NCBI GenBank assembly: GCA_025331445.1
Contig: JAIWNE010000104.1
Location: 54,770-118,769 of the forward strand
Direction: 5' to 3'
Length of the DNA stretch: 64,000 nt
Origin: Blakeslea trispora
Lineage: Eukaryota; Mucoromycota; Mucoromycetes; Mucorales; Choanephoraceae
In this document: in pieces, positions 21,901-34,600 of the stretch
How positions within the stretch are numbered: the first letter of the stretch is position 1
How the letters are laid out: each line of letters opens with the position of its first letter
Made by a program: the position numbers and the translations under genes
The notes under the pieces: model-generated
What the model was told of the DNA's origin: nothing
The model's input: the letters and a program-made list of their open reading frames with translations, nothing else
Database searches by the model: none

Positions 21901-24900
21901 ACCTGAATATCGTCGAAAAATCCTCAAATCTAAAGATGATTTGGTAATGTTAGACCGAGATTCAAAGGATATCTATTGCAATGGTATGATTGAATACTAT
22001 GTGGCAAGACCTAATCAATTAGAAGGGCTGAACTTGGCACAATTCGTTGCACACTACGAATATTCAAAGGTTGAACCAAAATCAAACAGAAGAAGTGTAG
22101 AAGATGAAAGTGTAGCAGATGAAAGTGTAGCAGATGAAAGTGTAGCAGATGAAAGTGTAGCAGATGAAAGTGTAGCAGATGAAAGTGTAGCAGATGAAAG
22201 TGTAGCAGATGAAAGTTTAGCAGATGAAAGTTTAGCAGATGAAAGTTTAGCAGAGGAAAACGAAGAGAATAGTGAAGATGAGCCAGCAACAGATTTGAAC
22301 GAGATAGACGAGGTGTTGCCAGAAGAACTGAAATGGTTGAGGCTTAAAAACAGACTTGGTTTTGTGAAGAAAAGAAAAGTTCCAAAAGTCTTAAGATACC
22401 ATCTGCAGTCAGTAAGAACGAACCCTGATGTGTACTTTTACTCGTTGTTGATGTTGTATTTGCCGTGGAGGAATGAAGAAGAAGAACTAGGTAGTGTTGA
22501 CTGTGCAGTGAAATTTGAAGAAAACAGTGAAGTGATCATGCAAAATCGAGCTGAATTCTCAAAAATTGATGATGAGAGTATTGCAGAATTTATTGCTGAA
22601 GCTGAACAACTTGCTGCCCAGGCCAGAGAAAACGAAGAAAGTAATGATGCAGATGATCAGGAAGAGTCACCAGAAATGGCAAACCCCTTTGAAGCCAGTG
22701 GTGGGCGTATTGATGGAATGGAAAATCGCGACACCACAAATCCGATTGAAGATTATAGGATTTTCCTGTCATCAGATGAAACGCGTGTTGGAGGCGATGA
22801 GTTCGATCCAGAGAGTCGTGTGGCTGAAGAAGAAATTGAAGTGGAAGAAACAGCAACTGCTTTTGCCGAAAGATACACTAGGCCAGACAAAGTCTCTGAT
22901 GCTGAATTCCAAGATAGTCTTTCAAAAGTCAATCTTAAGCAAAGAGCTTTATTGAATCATGTGATCGACCACGTTCGTCACGATCGAAGCAGTAGTGGAA
23001 AGCCCGAGGCATTGCATCTCTTTGTTACTGGTGGGGCAGGAACAGGAAAAAGCATGTTAATCAAAACATTGTATCAAGCTCTTACTAGATATTATGATGA
23101 AGACCCACATCGCGATTACAATTGCCCAACAGTTTTGTTAACGGCACCAACAGGAAAGGCTGCATATAACATTAGTGGACAAACTCTTCACTCTGCATTC
23201 CATTTACCTGTCAATCACACTGATATTACTGAACTTTCAGCAGATGTGTCTCATTCAGTTGGTGTAGCATTAGCTGAGCTAAAAGTGGTCATCATAGATG
23301 AAATCAGTATGGTATCAAGTAGAGTGTTTTCATGGGTGGACAAAAGATTGAAGGATACATTCAATTCTGAGAAACCTTTTGGAGGTCTTCATGTGATTTT
23401 ATTTGGTGATTTCTTGCAGCTTCCTCCAGTTATGGGATCGCCCATATACGCTAAATCAACTCACACAAACGAGCTTTTACTTCTTTCACTAAGAGTTCAA
23501 GCTCTTTGGAGTTCATTTGAAGTATTTAAACTCACTGAAATTATGCGACAGAGGGATGATGCCCTATTTGCTACTGCACTGAACAGCATGGCTTTGGGAG
23601 TAATGACAAGTGATGATATCGAAATCTTCACCAAAAGAACATTTCCTGTGTTGTCGCCAGATCAGAATTTGAGAGAGAATAAGTTGGTTCAGCTATACTC
23701 AACAAACAATGCAGTTATTGCTTGTAATGAGGCTGTTTTAGCAACTTTAAACACTGAGTCTTTTGACTCGTTGTGTTTTGATAGAGTGGTTGGAAGTAGT
23801 AGTAGCAATTTGGCAAGGCAAAGTTTGCTGACTTTTATGCGAAACTCGGACATACCAGCTCACAAGACTATGGGGTTAAGCAAAGTTTTGGCATTGAAGA
23901 TTGATGCTCGTTATATGATAACCAACAACATTGACACCAGCGATGGCCTTGTCAATGGTACAACTGGCACCCTTAAGAAGATAGCGTATGGCTATTATAA
24001 GCCTCCTGGTCAAAGCGAACAAGTACGTAAAGCAATTCGAATTTGGTTGTTACTAGATGAAGAAAGAAGCGGCAGAAATAGAAGAGCACATTGTACGAAT
24101 TTGTATCGAGCGGATAGTTCAATTGATCTGTCATGGACACCAATTGACCCAGTAACTCTAGTTGTAAAGAGACGCATGAACAGCCCACTTTCTGTCAAAC
24201 GAACACAGTTCCCAGTTGCAGTGTTTGAAGCCATGACAATTCACAAGAGTCAAGGATCAACATACCAGAATGTAACGGTGAACTTGAGTGGAAGAACTTT
24301 AAGTCGATCTTTGCTGTATGTAGCTTGTTCCAGAGCAACTTCGGCTTCAGGGCTTCATCTGATTGGTAGCCAATTTAGAGCACCAAAGCCTCCTAAAGCG
24401 ACAGACATTATTGCTATTGAACTCGAAAGACAAGCTACAGTCTCGCTAACTACTAGGTTTGATGCTTTGTATACAAGAAGCAGTAGTTTTAACTGTCAAT
24501 TAATGTTTCATAACATTCAAAGTCTGAATGCACATCTGGATCAAATCAACAATAATCAAGCATATCTTGTATCTGATTTTCTTTTGTTTGCTGAAACTTG
24601 GACTACAACACGTCAAACTTTTGATGTACCTGGTTTTGTTCAAGCTGCAAGAGTGGATGTAGAGGGCAATATTCCTAAAGCAAATGGTAGCATCTGTTTC
24701 GTAAAGGCTTCTCTTCTTGAAACTTCTGCTGTCACCAAAAAGATTGAGGAACTGATAATAGACCACCTCGGTCATAAAATGTCGATTGCTGCCTTTGTTA
24801 TGAACGACATTCTAATTGCATCAATATATCGGTCTCCTAAATTCAATCAAACGAAAGCTTTGGAAGAAATCGAAAAGTTGCTAACAGTTAGTTCGAATTA

Positions 24901-25132
24901 CAAGATAATTGCAGGAGATTTTAACTCTCATTTTGATGATGAGCAAAATCCCTTTGCAGAATTATTTAGTCGTTATGGACTGATACACAATCTAAAAAAT
25001 ACTCTAAACAGCACAACCAAGTATCAATCGTTTATCGATAACATTTTTACAGATATATCTAATCATGCTAATGGTAGATATATCTCATATACTAGCTACC
25101 ATGATCTTTTGTTCATGCAGTTTAATATGTAA
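18938..25132 (+). CDS. Helentron-type transposase: Rep, Pif1-like helicase and EEP nuclease, apparently intact
   Basis: Two exons, 18938-19480 and 19541-25132, joined across a 60-nt intron (GTAATT...TACTAAC...ACAG), give about 2044 residues without a stop. The N-terminus (1-180) has three basic RARxS-type repeats. A cysteine-bearing DUF6570-like region follows at about 190-330. The Helitron Rep domain has HUH motif SPHAHMLLW (about residue 697) and tyrosines in AYVVEYINK. A 15-bp minisatellite encodes SVADE repeats at about 1033-1088. The Pif1-like helicase has GGAGTGKS (about 1346), VVIIDEISM, LFGDFLQLPPV, MTIHKSQGST and LYVACSRAT. The C-terminus (1834-2044) is an endonuclease/exonuclease/phosphatase fold with HNIQSLN, FAETW and AGDFNSH. 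Its final motif reads SYH instead of the usual SDH. This layout is the Helentron class. It is the only long intact transposase in the window and may be autonomous. Confidence 0.9.
22096..22258 (+). repeat. In-frame 15-bp minisatellite in the Helentron gene
   Basis: About eleven copies of AGTGTAGCAGATGAA (later copies AGTTTAGCAGATGAA) encode S-V/L-A-D-E. The unit length keeps the frame open. The acidic linker lies between the Rep and helicase domains and probably varies in length between copies. Confidence 0.95.
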
Positions 25133-25245
25133 CTCCATCTTCAATAAAATCTAATCATACAAAACTATAAATTGTACAATTTATTTCGAGAATCTAAACA
25201 ATAAATGTATATAAAGAGGTTCTTGGTAACTGGTAAAAGAAATAA

Positions 25246-25340
25246 TGCTGGCTTCGCATCTGGGGGAGGGACAACCCTCCCCATACCCCCTCCCAGCTGG
25301 TTTAACGCTCGTAATTTGTTGCTGGTTAAAGCTCATTATA
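25246..25340. repeat. G/C-rich palindromic interspersed repeat, copy 3
   Basis: This carries TGCTGGCTTCGCATCTGGGG, the GGGGGAGGG/CCCTCCCC hairpin, CCCCCTCCCAGCTGG and the tail AACGCTCGTAATTTGTTGCT ending AGCTCATTATA. It is the same orientation and about 90 percent like the copy at 9554-9648. It lies 114 bp after the Helentron stop codon. Confidence 0.8.
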
Positions 25341-25589
25341 TTGATTAGCTAAAAAGCAGTCAAAAACGAGAAAATGAGAGGGAAAATGCAGAGAGGGATA
25401 TAATATAGATAATTTGATTTTACTTTTCATTTTTTGTCACAACATTTAAGTCACCGAAATCTGTCCCATTTCATTGCCCCTTTAGGAAGGTGGATTTGGG
25501 ACAAATTTCGGTGACTTAAATTTGGAAAAATTTTGGAAAACGAAAGTAATAAGGCTTCTCCTACTGAGAAAACGCCCTAAAAAACAATT

Positions 25590-25857
25590 ACGCGTCAAAA
25601 TAATTTTAAATATTAGCCCCCTTCCTTCGTTATGATTTTTCTCGGAACACGCGCAAAACTGTTCAAAAAGACTTTTTTTTTCAAAAGAGTGGTTTTCATT
25701 TCAAAGCCAACCAATCATTATGCAATCTGGTGAGCATATAGTAAATTATTGAGGCTTTCTAACAAAATATGACAAATGGGGTTTAAAATGTGTTTGGATA
25801 CCCGATTATAAGGTTCAAAGTAAAAAAAGTCTTTTTGAGCAATTTTGCGGGTTACTG
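25590..25857. mobile_element. MITE copy 2 (longer version)
   Basis: The palindromic core GCAAAACTGTTCAAAAAGAC ... AGTCTTTTTGAGCAATTTTG is shared with 15259-15471. The right end GCGGGTTACTG abuts TA (25858-25859), fitting a Tc1/mariner CAGTRACCCGC terminus. On the left it extends about 60 bp further (from ACGCGTCAAAATAATTT). The same extension occurs, inverted, at 63255-63314. Confidence 0.7.
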
Positions 25858-27325
25858 TATACTAATGATGGATCCTGCATCTTACTGATTGTTTACCTTG
25901 CGTTGGATCACAACGTACTTTCTGTTTATTTGTATAACAACGTATCTCATCGTTAGTCAATATATTCATATATGTTAACGACGTAATGACTAATTTGACT
26001 TTATAATTTGTTATCACTGTGGTTTGAATTTTCGAAAAAAATCCTAGATTTTTAAGAAAAATTTCCTCTTTTTATAAGTACATTTCAGCTTGAGCTTGAA
26101 TGTTATTTTTTTAAGGAAAAAATAAAGAAGGATGTATCAGTGAAATACAAGCTACGATTAATAATAGATTGTTTATTAGTTTTGATTCACTTGGTCATTC
26201 TCAATTGAAAACTTAAGTCTATCATTTTAATAGTTTTGACATGGATACAAAACGAATAATCCCATATGCTTTTTTTTCTTTCTCTCTTTGTCTTTATCCA
26301 AATATTTAATTCTATTAAAAATGCCAAAATCAAACGACAATATTTAGCCAAAATACCGAGAAGTTAGATGATATATCAAATGAAACAAGCAGTTTCATAA
26401 CAACTGGCTTGTCAAGTCAATGAATTATACTAGGTATCAGAGCAGATACTAAACTCTTTGTGGACCCATCATATATGAAGCATTTTCAAAGATTATATTA
26501 CTTTGATTAACAGTAAAGCTCAAAAAATATAAGAAAGATAAAAATACCAACGATGATGACAAGAAGAAGAGTGATTTAGAAGAAGAATATGAAGGTAAGA
26601 ATAATGAAGATGCAGTCAGCCAACCTCAAAAGAGAAAGTTGTTGTATACAGCCTACATTCTACCCTATCTAAGTTACAAAACAGACCTGAAAGTGCTCAC
26701 AGCTCTACAGTTATAACTGACTATAGCTTAATTGACATCCAAACTCAGTATAAATTCAAAGATTAAGTCACACTTCATTTGTATCATGTACACTTGGATT
26801 GAAGCACTAATAGTGAATTATGGTTTATACTCAAGTGGTACTCACTCTTTATTTATTTCACCAAAAATAAGCTACTATTCATGTCACTCAGTTAAATTAA
26901 GAAATGTTACTCAGTCATCGTAGAAAGTATAATACTAGGCACACATTTGAAATAACCGTGGATCAGATCCATATCTATCTTTTTTGGCCGTTCTGGTTCT
27001 AATTGACTTTACTTGTCTTTGAACCTTACTATATTTTGTGCCTGTTATATTCTACGAATGTAACAAAAGTCAAAGGTAAGCATTTGACAATTTGATATCA
27101 AATTGCATCACTGACAGCTGCATTTGCTTTTGTTAGCAAGTGTCTGGCAAGACTTCCAAAAACCATAAAAAGGTAACCCAAATAAATGTTTTTGATGAGC
27201 TATCCATTAGCCTGTTTTTCTTGTTAGGCAAAAAAATGACATGACTTTTCATTATTTTGCTATTACAAATAAAATCCTGATTGCTACCATATCATAGCTT
27301 TTAAATCTTCAGTTTTTAAAGTGTA
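25858..27325. other. AT-rich spacer with one weak ORF fragment
   Basis: Mostly non-coding. A plus-strand stop-to-stop frame at about 26512-26716 reads a Lys/Asp-rich segment (DKNTNDDDKKKSDLEEEYEG) followed by KRKLLYTAYILPYLSYKTDL. It looks protein-like but matches nothing I recognise and has no clear start. Confidence 0.35.
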
Positions 27326-30300
27326 CCAGCCGCCGATTTTGCTTCGCAAAACGGAGGGCGGCATCCCCCTTCAACTCACCCCCACCTCCCACCAACCCAG
27401 CAGCTTAAACATAATAAATATTTGTTAATTTAGATCTTTATTCTGTTGGTATTTATTATTTCAAGTTATAATTGTCAATATCAATAGAGTAAAGAAGACG
27501 CAGAAGGATTACATGAAGACTCCGTTCAAAACAACGTTTTCAGTATATAATTCATCATGGTTTTTGACTGTAGATATCTGTCTGTCCAAAATGATCTTAA
27601 TTGAAGAAGATTGCTTGATGCGTGAGAAAGCAACATATAGTTGGCCATGCGAAAAGACAGGTGTTGTAAGGAAAAGACCAACAGACTCAAGTGTTTGACC
27701 CTGAGCTTTGTTAATGGCCATAGCAAGTGCTGGCCTTATTGGGAACTATCTTCGTTTAAATGGAATGGTTGTTTGAGCTTCATTTGAGATAACATCTATT
27801 CTTGGGATTAAAAATGTAGCACCCTTGTTTGGGCCTGTTCCAATTTCAGCTTCAATGATATGAGATTTGAATGATCTACAAATCATTCGAGTTCCATTAC
27901 ATACACCATCTTCGGGAGACAAATTTCTAAGCATCATAATTGGTGAGCCAACCTTCAATTTTTAGCAGTGAGGTGGTAATGAGCCAGGGTTAAGCGAATT
28001 CAAGAACTCAGCAGGATAAAGCATACTAAGGCTTATATCTTTGACTTTATTAGCGCTGAGGTATTCAACATATTCACCGGGAAATTGATCTATGATTACA
28101 CTGTTAATTTCAGAGACTTGTGTATTTTTGGGTGCTAAGATAGCTTTCGATACCAAGGTATCAGCATCAAGGTCATTTGGGGATTGAAATTTGTAATAGA
28201 CTGCATTTGCAAGAGTAGAAATGTCAGATCCTGGTAGAATCATTTCATCATTAAGACGAATGAAGTTTGAATTGTTGACAACAAATTCTTTTCCATCACC
28301 GATACGGAGCAAGTAAACAGAGAATTGGCGAAGAGCTTCAGCCAATTGTGCATTGTTTGAGGAAAGAGTTTGCTGAACACGCATATTAGTGTGCAAGCGA
28401 AGAGTTTCTACAAATGGCCACAAAGGAGATTGGTTGAGGCATTGACTTACAATGGCTGATCTTTGTGCTCGAGGGATTACAGGTAGAACCTGACGAAAAT
28501 CGCAACCAATAACAAACATCTTACCGCCCAGAGGAACTTCTTTCAATAGTTGACTTTCTACTTTCATAATGTCACGCAACGAACGATCGTCTGTCATGAT
28601 TTGGTCAACACTAATCATAGACGCTTCATCCGAAACTATAATCTTTGCACTTCGTACTATTTCTGCATCCTTGCATTAAGGCGTCATCATGCAAACGCTT
28701 TCACTGGATACCTCGATTGGTATTTTGAATGTTGAATGTGCAGTTCTACCACCTTTTAAAAGAGTAGCGGCTGTACCACTATGAGCCACAGCGATTGCAA
28801 CTTCATTTGTACGGCGTACAGAGTCTAAGAGGGCATTGAACAGAAAAGTTTTTCTAATACCACCTGGTCCGTCAATGAAAAAAGTTCTTGGCTGAGATGA
28901 GTGAGGTTAATTGGCAAGTTCAAGAATGTTATCGTATATCTCTCTCTGGTTGGAATTGAATGGCAATAGAGAAGGATCAGAACGTGCAGAAGCCGCAGCA
29001 TTCAATCTGAGGTGCTCGCGAAGTAAAGGATGAACAGCACTGAAATTGGTACCTCAAGTGTCATTTTGAGGCATATTAAAGCCCTCGAAATCAGTGATAG
29101 CTCTTCCAGCATCAGTCAGGAGGTCATTGATGTCAAGAAAGCATTTGTCATGACACTCATTTAAGCTTGATTCAGAGAGAGCGGAGACATCAAGATTATT
29201 GCTCAACTTATGAATGTAATCCTCAGCTAAATTCTCTTTATAATTGTTCCATAAACTGAAAGGATCAGATGGTAAACAAAACAAAAGAATTGTAGAAAAT
29301 AACTTTCTCAACTGCAAGGGGGATTGAAAGCTTAAGCACTCTGTCAAACATGCATCCCATTGCTCGTCAGAAGCTAGCAAATTCAAGGCTCTGGCAGCAG
29401 CTTGATATGTTGAGCATACAACATTGTTAACAGTACGAAGATCTTGAAAGTTCTTTGCACCACGTACATGATGAAGAAGCGTTTGAAGATAATATTTTTC
29501 CTGAGTCCTAGGGGATACAGCGTATATGCGACGTATAGTACTACCATTTGGGTTCCTTCTAGGATGCCATTTCTTATCCCTCCAAACAAAAAATTCAGGA
29601 AACTCACTGTACAGATACTGTCTAGCAGACTCATGATCACGGTTGTATTTGAACCAAGCAGTTAGAGTGGTATCTTTGGCTTGAGCGTCTTCAACAATAT
29701 CAACCAAAAGCCGATTTGAATTCTCATCAAAGCACACATTTTGTTGGCCTTCTAGGTGGATCTGAAGGCTTTGATGAGATGGATACTCTTGATGCGAAGA
29801 AAAATGAAAGATACGTCAGCAAGCCTCAGAGACAGAAACATACCGAGCATCCAAGAACTGTTTTATCTCATCGTTATCCTCCACCACTACATTCGACTCA
29901 TCTGTTGGCTGGCCATTTTGTTTTGCATTCTGTATCGTAACACTTGCCCGATCATGGCCCTTATACACATATTTGTAAATGTGTTTAACACTTTTGATGG
30001 TGTTACATATCTCAACGTTGATATGGGCATCATATTTGATACAGAGATCAATATTGTGAGGCACAACCCAAGCATTGCCAAGTGCTATACCACGGCGAAA
30101 CACCACTCGTCTGTTGTTAGGTCTAGTGTACTTTGGATAGCCCGAATTCTCTTCAGTAGTAGTACCTTGGTTGTACTTGTGAGGGTATAATTTCGAGCAT
30201 TTCCCATCCTTCATACATGGTGCGTTAGGCCAGAGATGACCACATGGTCTATGCATCATGTTTTTTGTGACCGTTTGATATGCCAATGGCTGAAGTTTAG

Positions 30301-31654
30301 GATCAGGAATTTGAGCAGAAACAATCTTATCAATATCCTCAATGGTTCTAGGCTTATCAGTGTCGGCTACAATGAGAAGGATGTGGGCATGTGGAAGACC
30401 TCTTTTTTAAAACTCAATGACATGTATATGTACAACAACCTTTCCTAGAATTTGCTTGGTGATTAAATCCTCCATGAATGCACCAAGTTTCATTTTGAAA
30501 ACGCGAGCACAATGGTCAGGGCGATTAGGAGCTGTTTGATTGGCATGCAAAAGCTCTCGTTGAAATTCGGGTCATCTTGGATTGCATGGATAGGAAATGA
30601 AAAAGTCAGTTTTTACAAATTGTCTTACAATACCAATGGCATTTTTAATAAAGTTGCTGAATATGTCGTGACCATCCAATAAAAGAACTTGATAAAATTA
30701 TTCTACGACCAACAACACTCAAATCAGTCGATCCGTCATCTAATCTCATTGCATCTTGCAACCCGCTCAACAAATGCGATCTAAGCAGTGCTTGATTGTG
30801 TTTGAGAAACTGAAGTCGTTGTTGCTCGATTTTGGCATACATATCTACAATACAATGCTGAGATAAATTCCCAAACAAAATAAAAAAAGTGGTTGTTACC
30901 TCTGATCACCAATCTGAAGGCGTAAAACTTCATAGCGCTAACCCTATTTTCATTAATAGAAACAGTCTCAATATTCTAGCCAGAGGTACCAAAAGGAAAA
31001 AGCAAGATGTAGCTCATAGCGTTATACAATTGGTTCAGTTCGCTTATTCTTTGGAGAGGACCTCCACTTGTTGGTCGAATGACAATGTCTCGAGTGGATT
31101 GTTCAACTTGATCTGGACTGCCGTCACCAACGATGAGTACACCGGTTTCGGTTGTAGTGGTTGGTGCATTATATCTTCTTTGGTCAGGTGTACCTTCAGC
31201 TCTAAAAACTATTGAAACATCAGCCACAGAATCGGGACTCTCACTAACCAATTGAGCCATTGATTCGAAGTCACGAACAAAATGGTTGATGATGTGCATA
31301 AGGCCTTGAAGATCAGCCAAGAGTGAGATGTCCAAATGTTGAATGTGTGCATGGCAATTAAATACTTCATTTTCAGAGTCATGGATGTAAATCTGGGCAA
31401 ACTTAGGCATCTATCCTTCTTGAGGATGCGAAGATCCTAAACGATGATAAAGGCTACCATGAATTCTAAACGAATAGGCCCCAACACTTGAATTTGCTAC
31501 TGTGGTATTGAGATTACAACCAAGTGAGGTGAATCCTAGAGCACTGTTGTAAGCTCTAATGTTATGTCAAAACTCTTTGCTTTGGTCATTTGTCACTTTC
31601 AATAGGTCAAAAATTAAACTGGGTGTTTCAAGGAAAGGATTGAGAACATTTTTT

Positions 31655-34600
31655 GGTGAATACTTGGCGCACTCCGGTAGAACACTCCGGTGGCTTAGAT
31701 ATTATAGGTAGTGGCTTATGAGGACGTCTTCATTCTTAGTTATGCTAGTAATAAAATATTTGTGTAACACTCCACTAGACATTGTTGCATAATTATTATG
31801 GATTGAAAATCCGAAGACAAAAATTCGAATGAAAGTGTGTTGGTAATTTATACGAATAATTATGAGTTAATAAAATAAAGAACAAAAAAAAGTAAAAGAG
31901 AAAGGATTTGTCTAATCTAGAAAGAGTACTTCACTATTGCCATTATCTGTCATAAAAATTAATAAAAGGAACTTGCAGTTATTCAACGTAATCTTACCTG
32001 GGTTTTTTTCTCTGCTTTGAAAGAACAAATAATGATTCCAGAAGGTGCGCTTGAAATTAGGGGAAAAAGCAAGAGACTCACATGCACTTTCATACATACT
32101 GGGTTGTGGCAATGGCCAAGTTGGTTTGATTGCTCTTTTCATGCTCAGAGTAATGAAATGATTGTCATTAACTCTTTGCATAAGCAGAGGCATCTCCTTC
32201 TTTTTCTTCGTTTCTTGCTTGACAATAAGGGGCACAAAAGTACATGGCGGCGTATTCATATACTTTTTCTCTGCGTACGTAGCCACTAACCTTTGGAATG
32301 TGTCAGCGGCTAACTGTGCACATCCTGGTAGGGCAAACCAGTAGTCTTGGCCTGCATTGGTAAGTGACTTGTCGACTTTTTGGCAACCAACTTTGGCTTG
32401 CAAACCAAAACAAACGATCGACTTTAGCTCTTGGTAGTCTATAAACCCCCTCAGGTGCTTCTTGTAAAAGCCTGTGCTTTCATCTTTACCCTCGTCCATC
32501 GTCAAGAGAAAGTCTCTCATCATCATCTTCACCTCCCAAAATTTCTCTTCATCGCCATACAACTGCACTGCTAAAGCTCTAAAGCCACAGAATCCGTCAG
32601 CACGTATATTGATAGCAGCAGTATACCAATCCTTTTCTATAGATGGATGTATCTGCTCGATAAGAGACAGATACTTCTTTTGTTCTTCCTTGAACAATTC
32701 ATCATCACTTTGGCTTTCTTCGACTTCTTTTCTTTCTACTTTTACTGACGATACAAGTTTTAGATGCGAGTTAATAGAAGCCAGAATATTGATGAGTAAC
32801 ATACCTTTTATCTTTTCATTGTCGCTTGTCTTCTGTTTTTTATCCTTTTCTGTCTTTTCTACCTTCTCATCCATCTTTCTCTTCTTTTCTCTTTCTTTAT
32901 CAGCCTCCTTCAATTTTTCTTTGGTAACCTCAATACCAATTTTGTTTCTCTTTGAAAGTTTTGGCCTTCCTTTGTGAACACTAGCCAGAGTAGGTGCTTT
33001 CACACTACTGATATCGTTTGGAGCTAATCTTTCAATAAGCTCCTCCATACAATCAAGAATATCTTGTTTTTCTTGGTATGTCTTGCTACTCAAGAAAACT
33101 TCGTCTAATTGGTTTCGCAAGTGTTCGTACTCAATAGAAAATTCTTTTTGAACTACATCTTGATATTTTGTTGAGACATTCCCTTCAGTAATTGCTCTAG
33201 TTTCAGGATGACCAACTTTTTGAACTAGTAAAATTGTTATTCTATAGTAGCGATTCATAAATATTTATTTATCATTATTATCGTACCGTCTTCGTTCATG
33301 AAAAAGATGTGCCATCTAGGATGAACCAAGTCAAGCTTGACTTGTCCGTGTTCTTCGACACATTTGATCAGCTCGTGTCGGCAAAGCAATTTCCGTACCT
33401 TGACAAAGCAAGAGCAGACAGGACTCAATATGCCTTCTTATTTCTCTTTTAGTCCTTTGACTAATTGATTCTTTACTTTGATTAATGCGAATTTTGTGAT
33501 AGCTCTGTATATAGGCTTGAGCATATCACTAACTTCACTAGTAAGAAGAGAGACAGGGATAGACATACTTTCTCTCTCCATTTGAGACTTTAGGTAGTCC
33601 TCCTTCAGATTTGAAATTAGCAATTCTTGAAACTTATAAACATGTAGTAAAATTTACTCTTATCTTGTACCATTCATCAATTTTGTCAGTCACTGGACCC
33701 AGCTTGCCTTTTGACGAGCCAATGTAGCCTTTCATTGCTGAATGGGTTCCCTCTACTCTGTTTGTAGACCTGTTGTTCATATGAGGATGCTTGTTTGCAT
33801 AATAGCTTCCCCATTGAGCTTCTACTTTCATCAACCTTCATGTAAAATAGAAACAAATTATTGATATTATTTCCAGATTTAACATAAACAGTACGACTTA
33901 CAAATCGAAGTATTCTAGGCATGTGTTTTTGTTGATCAAAATGCCCTCCTGGTTCAAAAAATTCACGTATGCTTTCTTGGCTTCATCATAGCCTTCTTTC
34001 ATGGTACAACCACGAGCAATTGCAAACAGCAAGTTTCTGTGCTCTGCCTCATAATTGTCACGAATATCCACTAAGCAATGACAAGATATTTAGATTTTGT
34101 TTTAGATTTCATCAAAGTATCAACTGAGTATCTCGCTTACCAGTAAAGTTGGGGTTGATCTCCTTCAAAAACTTATCTCTGAAATGTCGTTCTATATGAA
34201 TATAGCAGAGCAATTGAGAAGACTCAGGGAATACATCACTTAAAGCCCCTTTTAGAGCAGCGTCATTGTCAGTTACAAAGACACTAGGCAAGTCAAACTG
34301 CTGAGCTGCTGGTCCAGATGGCCAAACAATTTCCCTCAATTGCTCTAAAGCCCACTTGTAGTTGGACTTCGTCTCTCTTTCCATCCAAGCGGCAGCCACA
34401 GGAATAGTTGCCAATTGCTGTGGTCTTTCTCTACTAGCAACCGTTCCAGCAATAACAAAATTGACAAGAGCATACAAATGACAGTTGCTCTTGTAAGTGG
34501 CATCTACAACGACAGACTCGGGAAGCTTGCGCAGTTCTTTAATTGCACTGTCTCTAATAAAGAAAACAGCCGTGGTTCTGTTTTCTGAATTGGTAGTGTA

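Noticed and set aside
22011..22289. Minus-strand ORF with LLNFHLLHFH repeats
   Set aside because: A direct consequence of the 15-bp minisatellite read on the wrong strand.
32474..32977. 167-codon plus-strand ORF
   Set aside because: It is the antisense shadow of the Lys/Glu-rich linker and OTU region of MULE 1.
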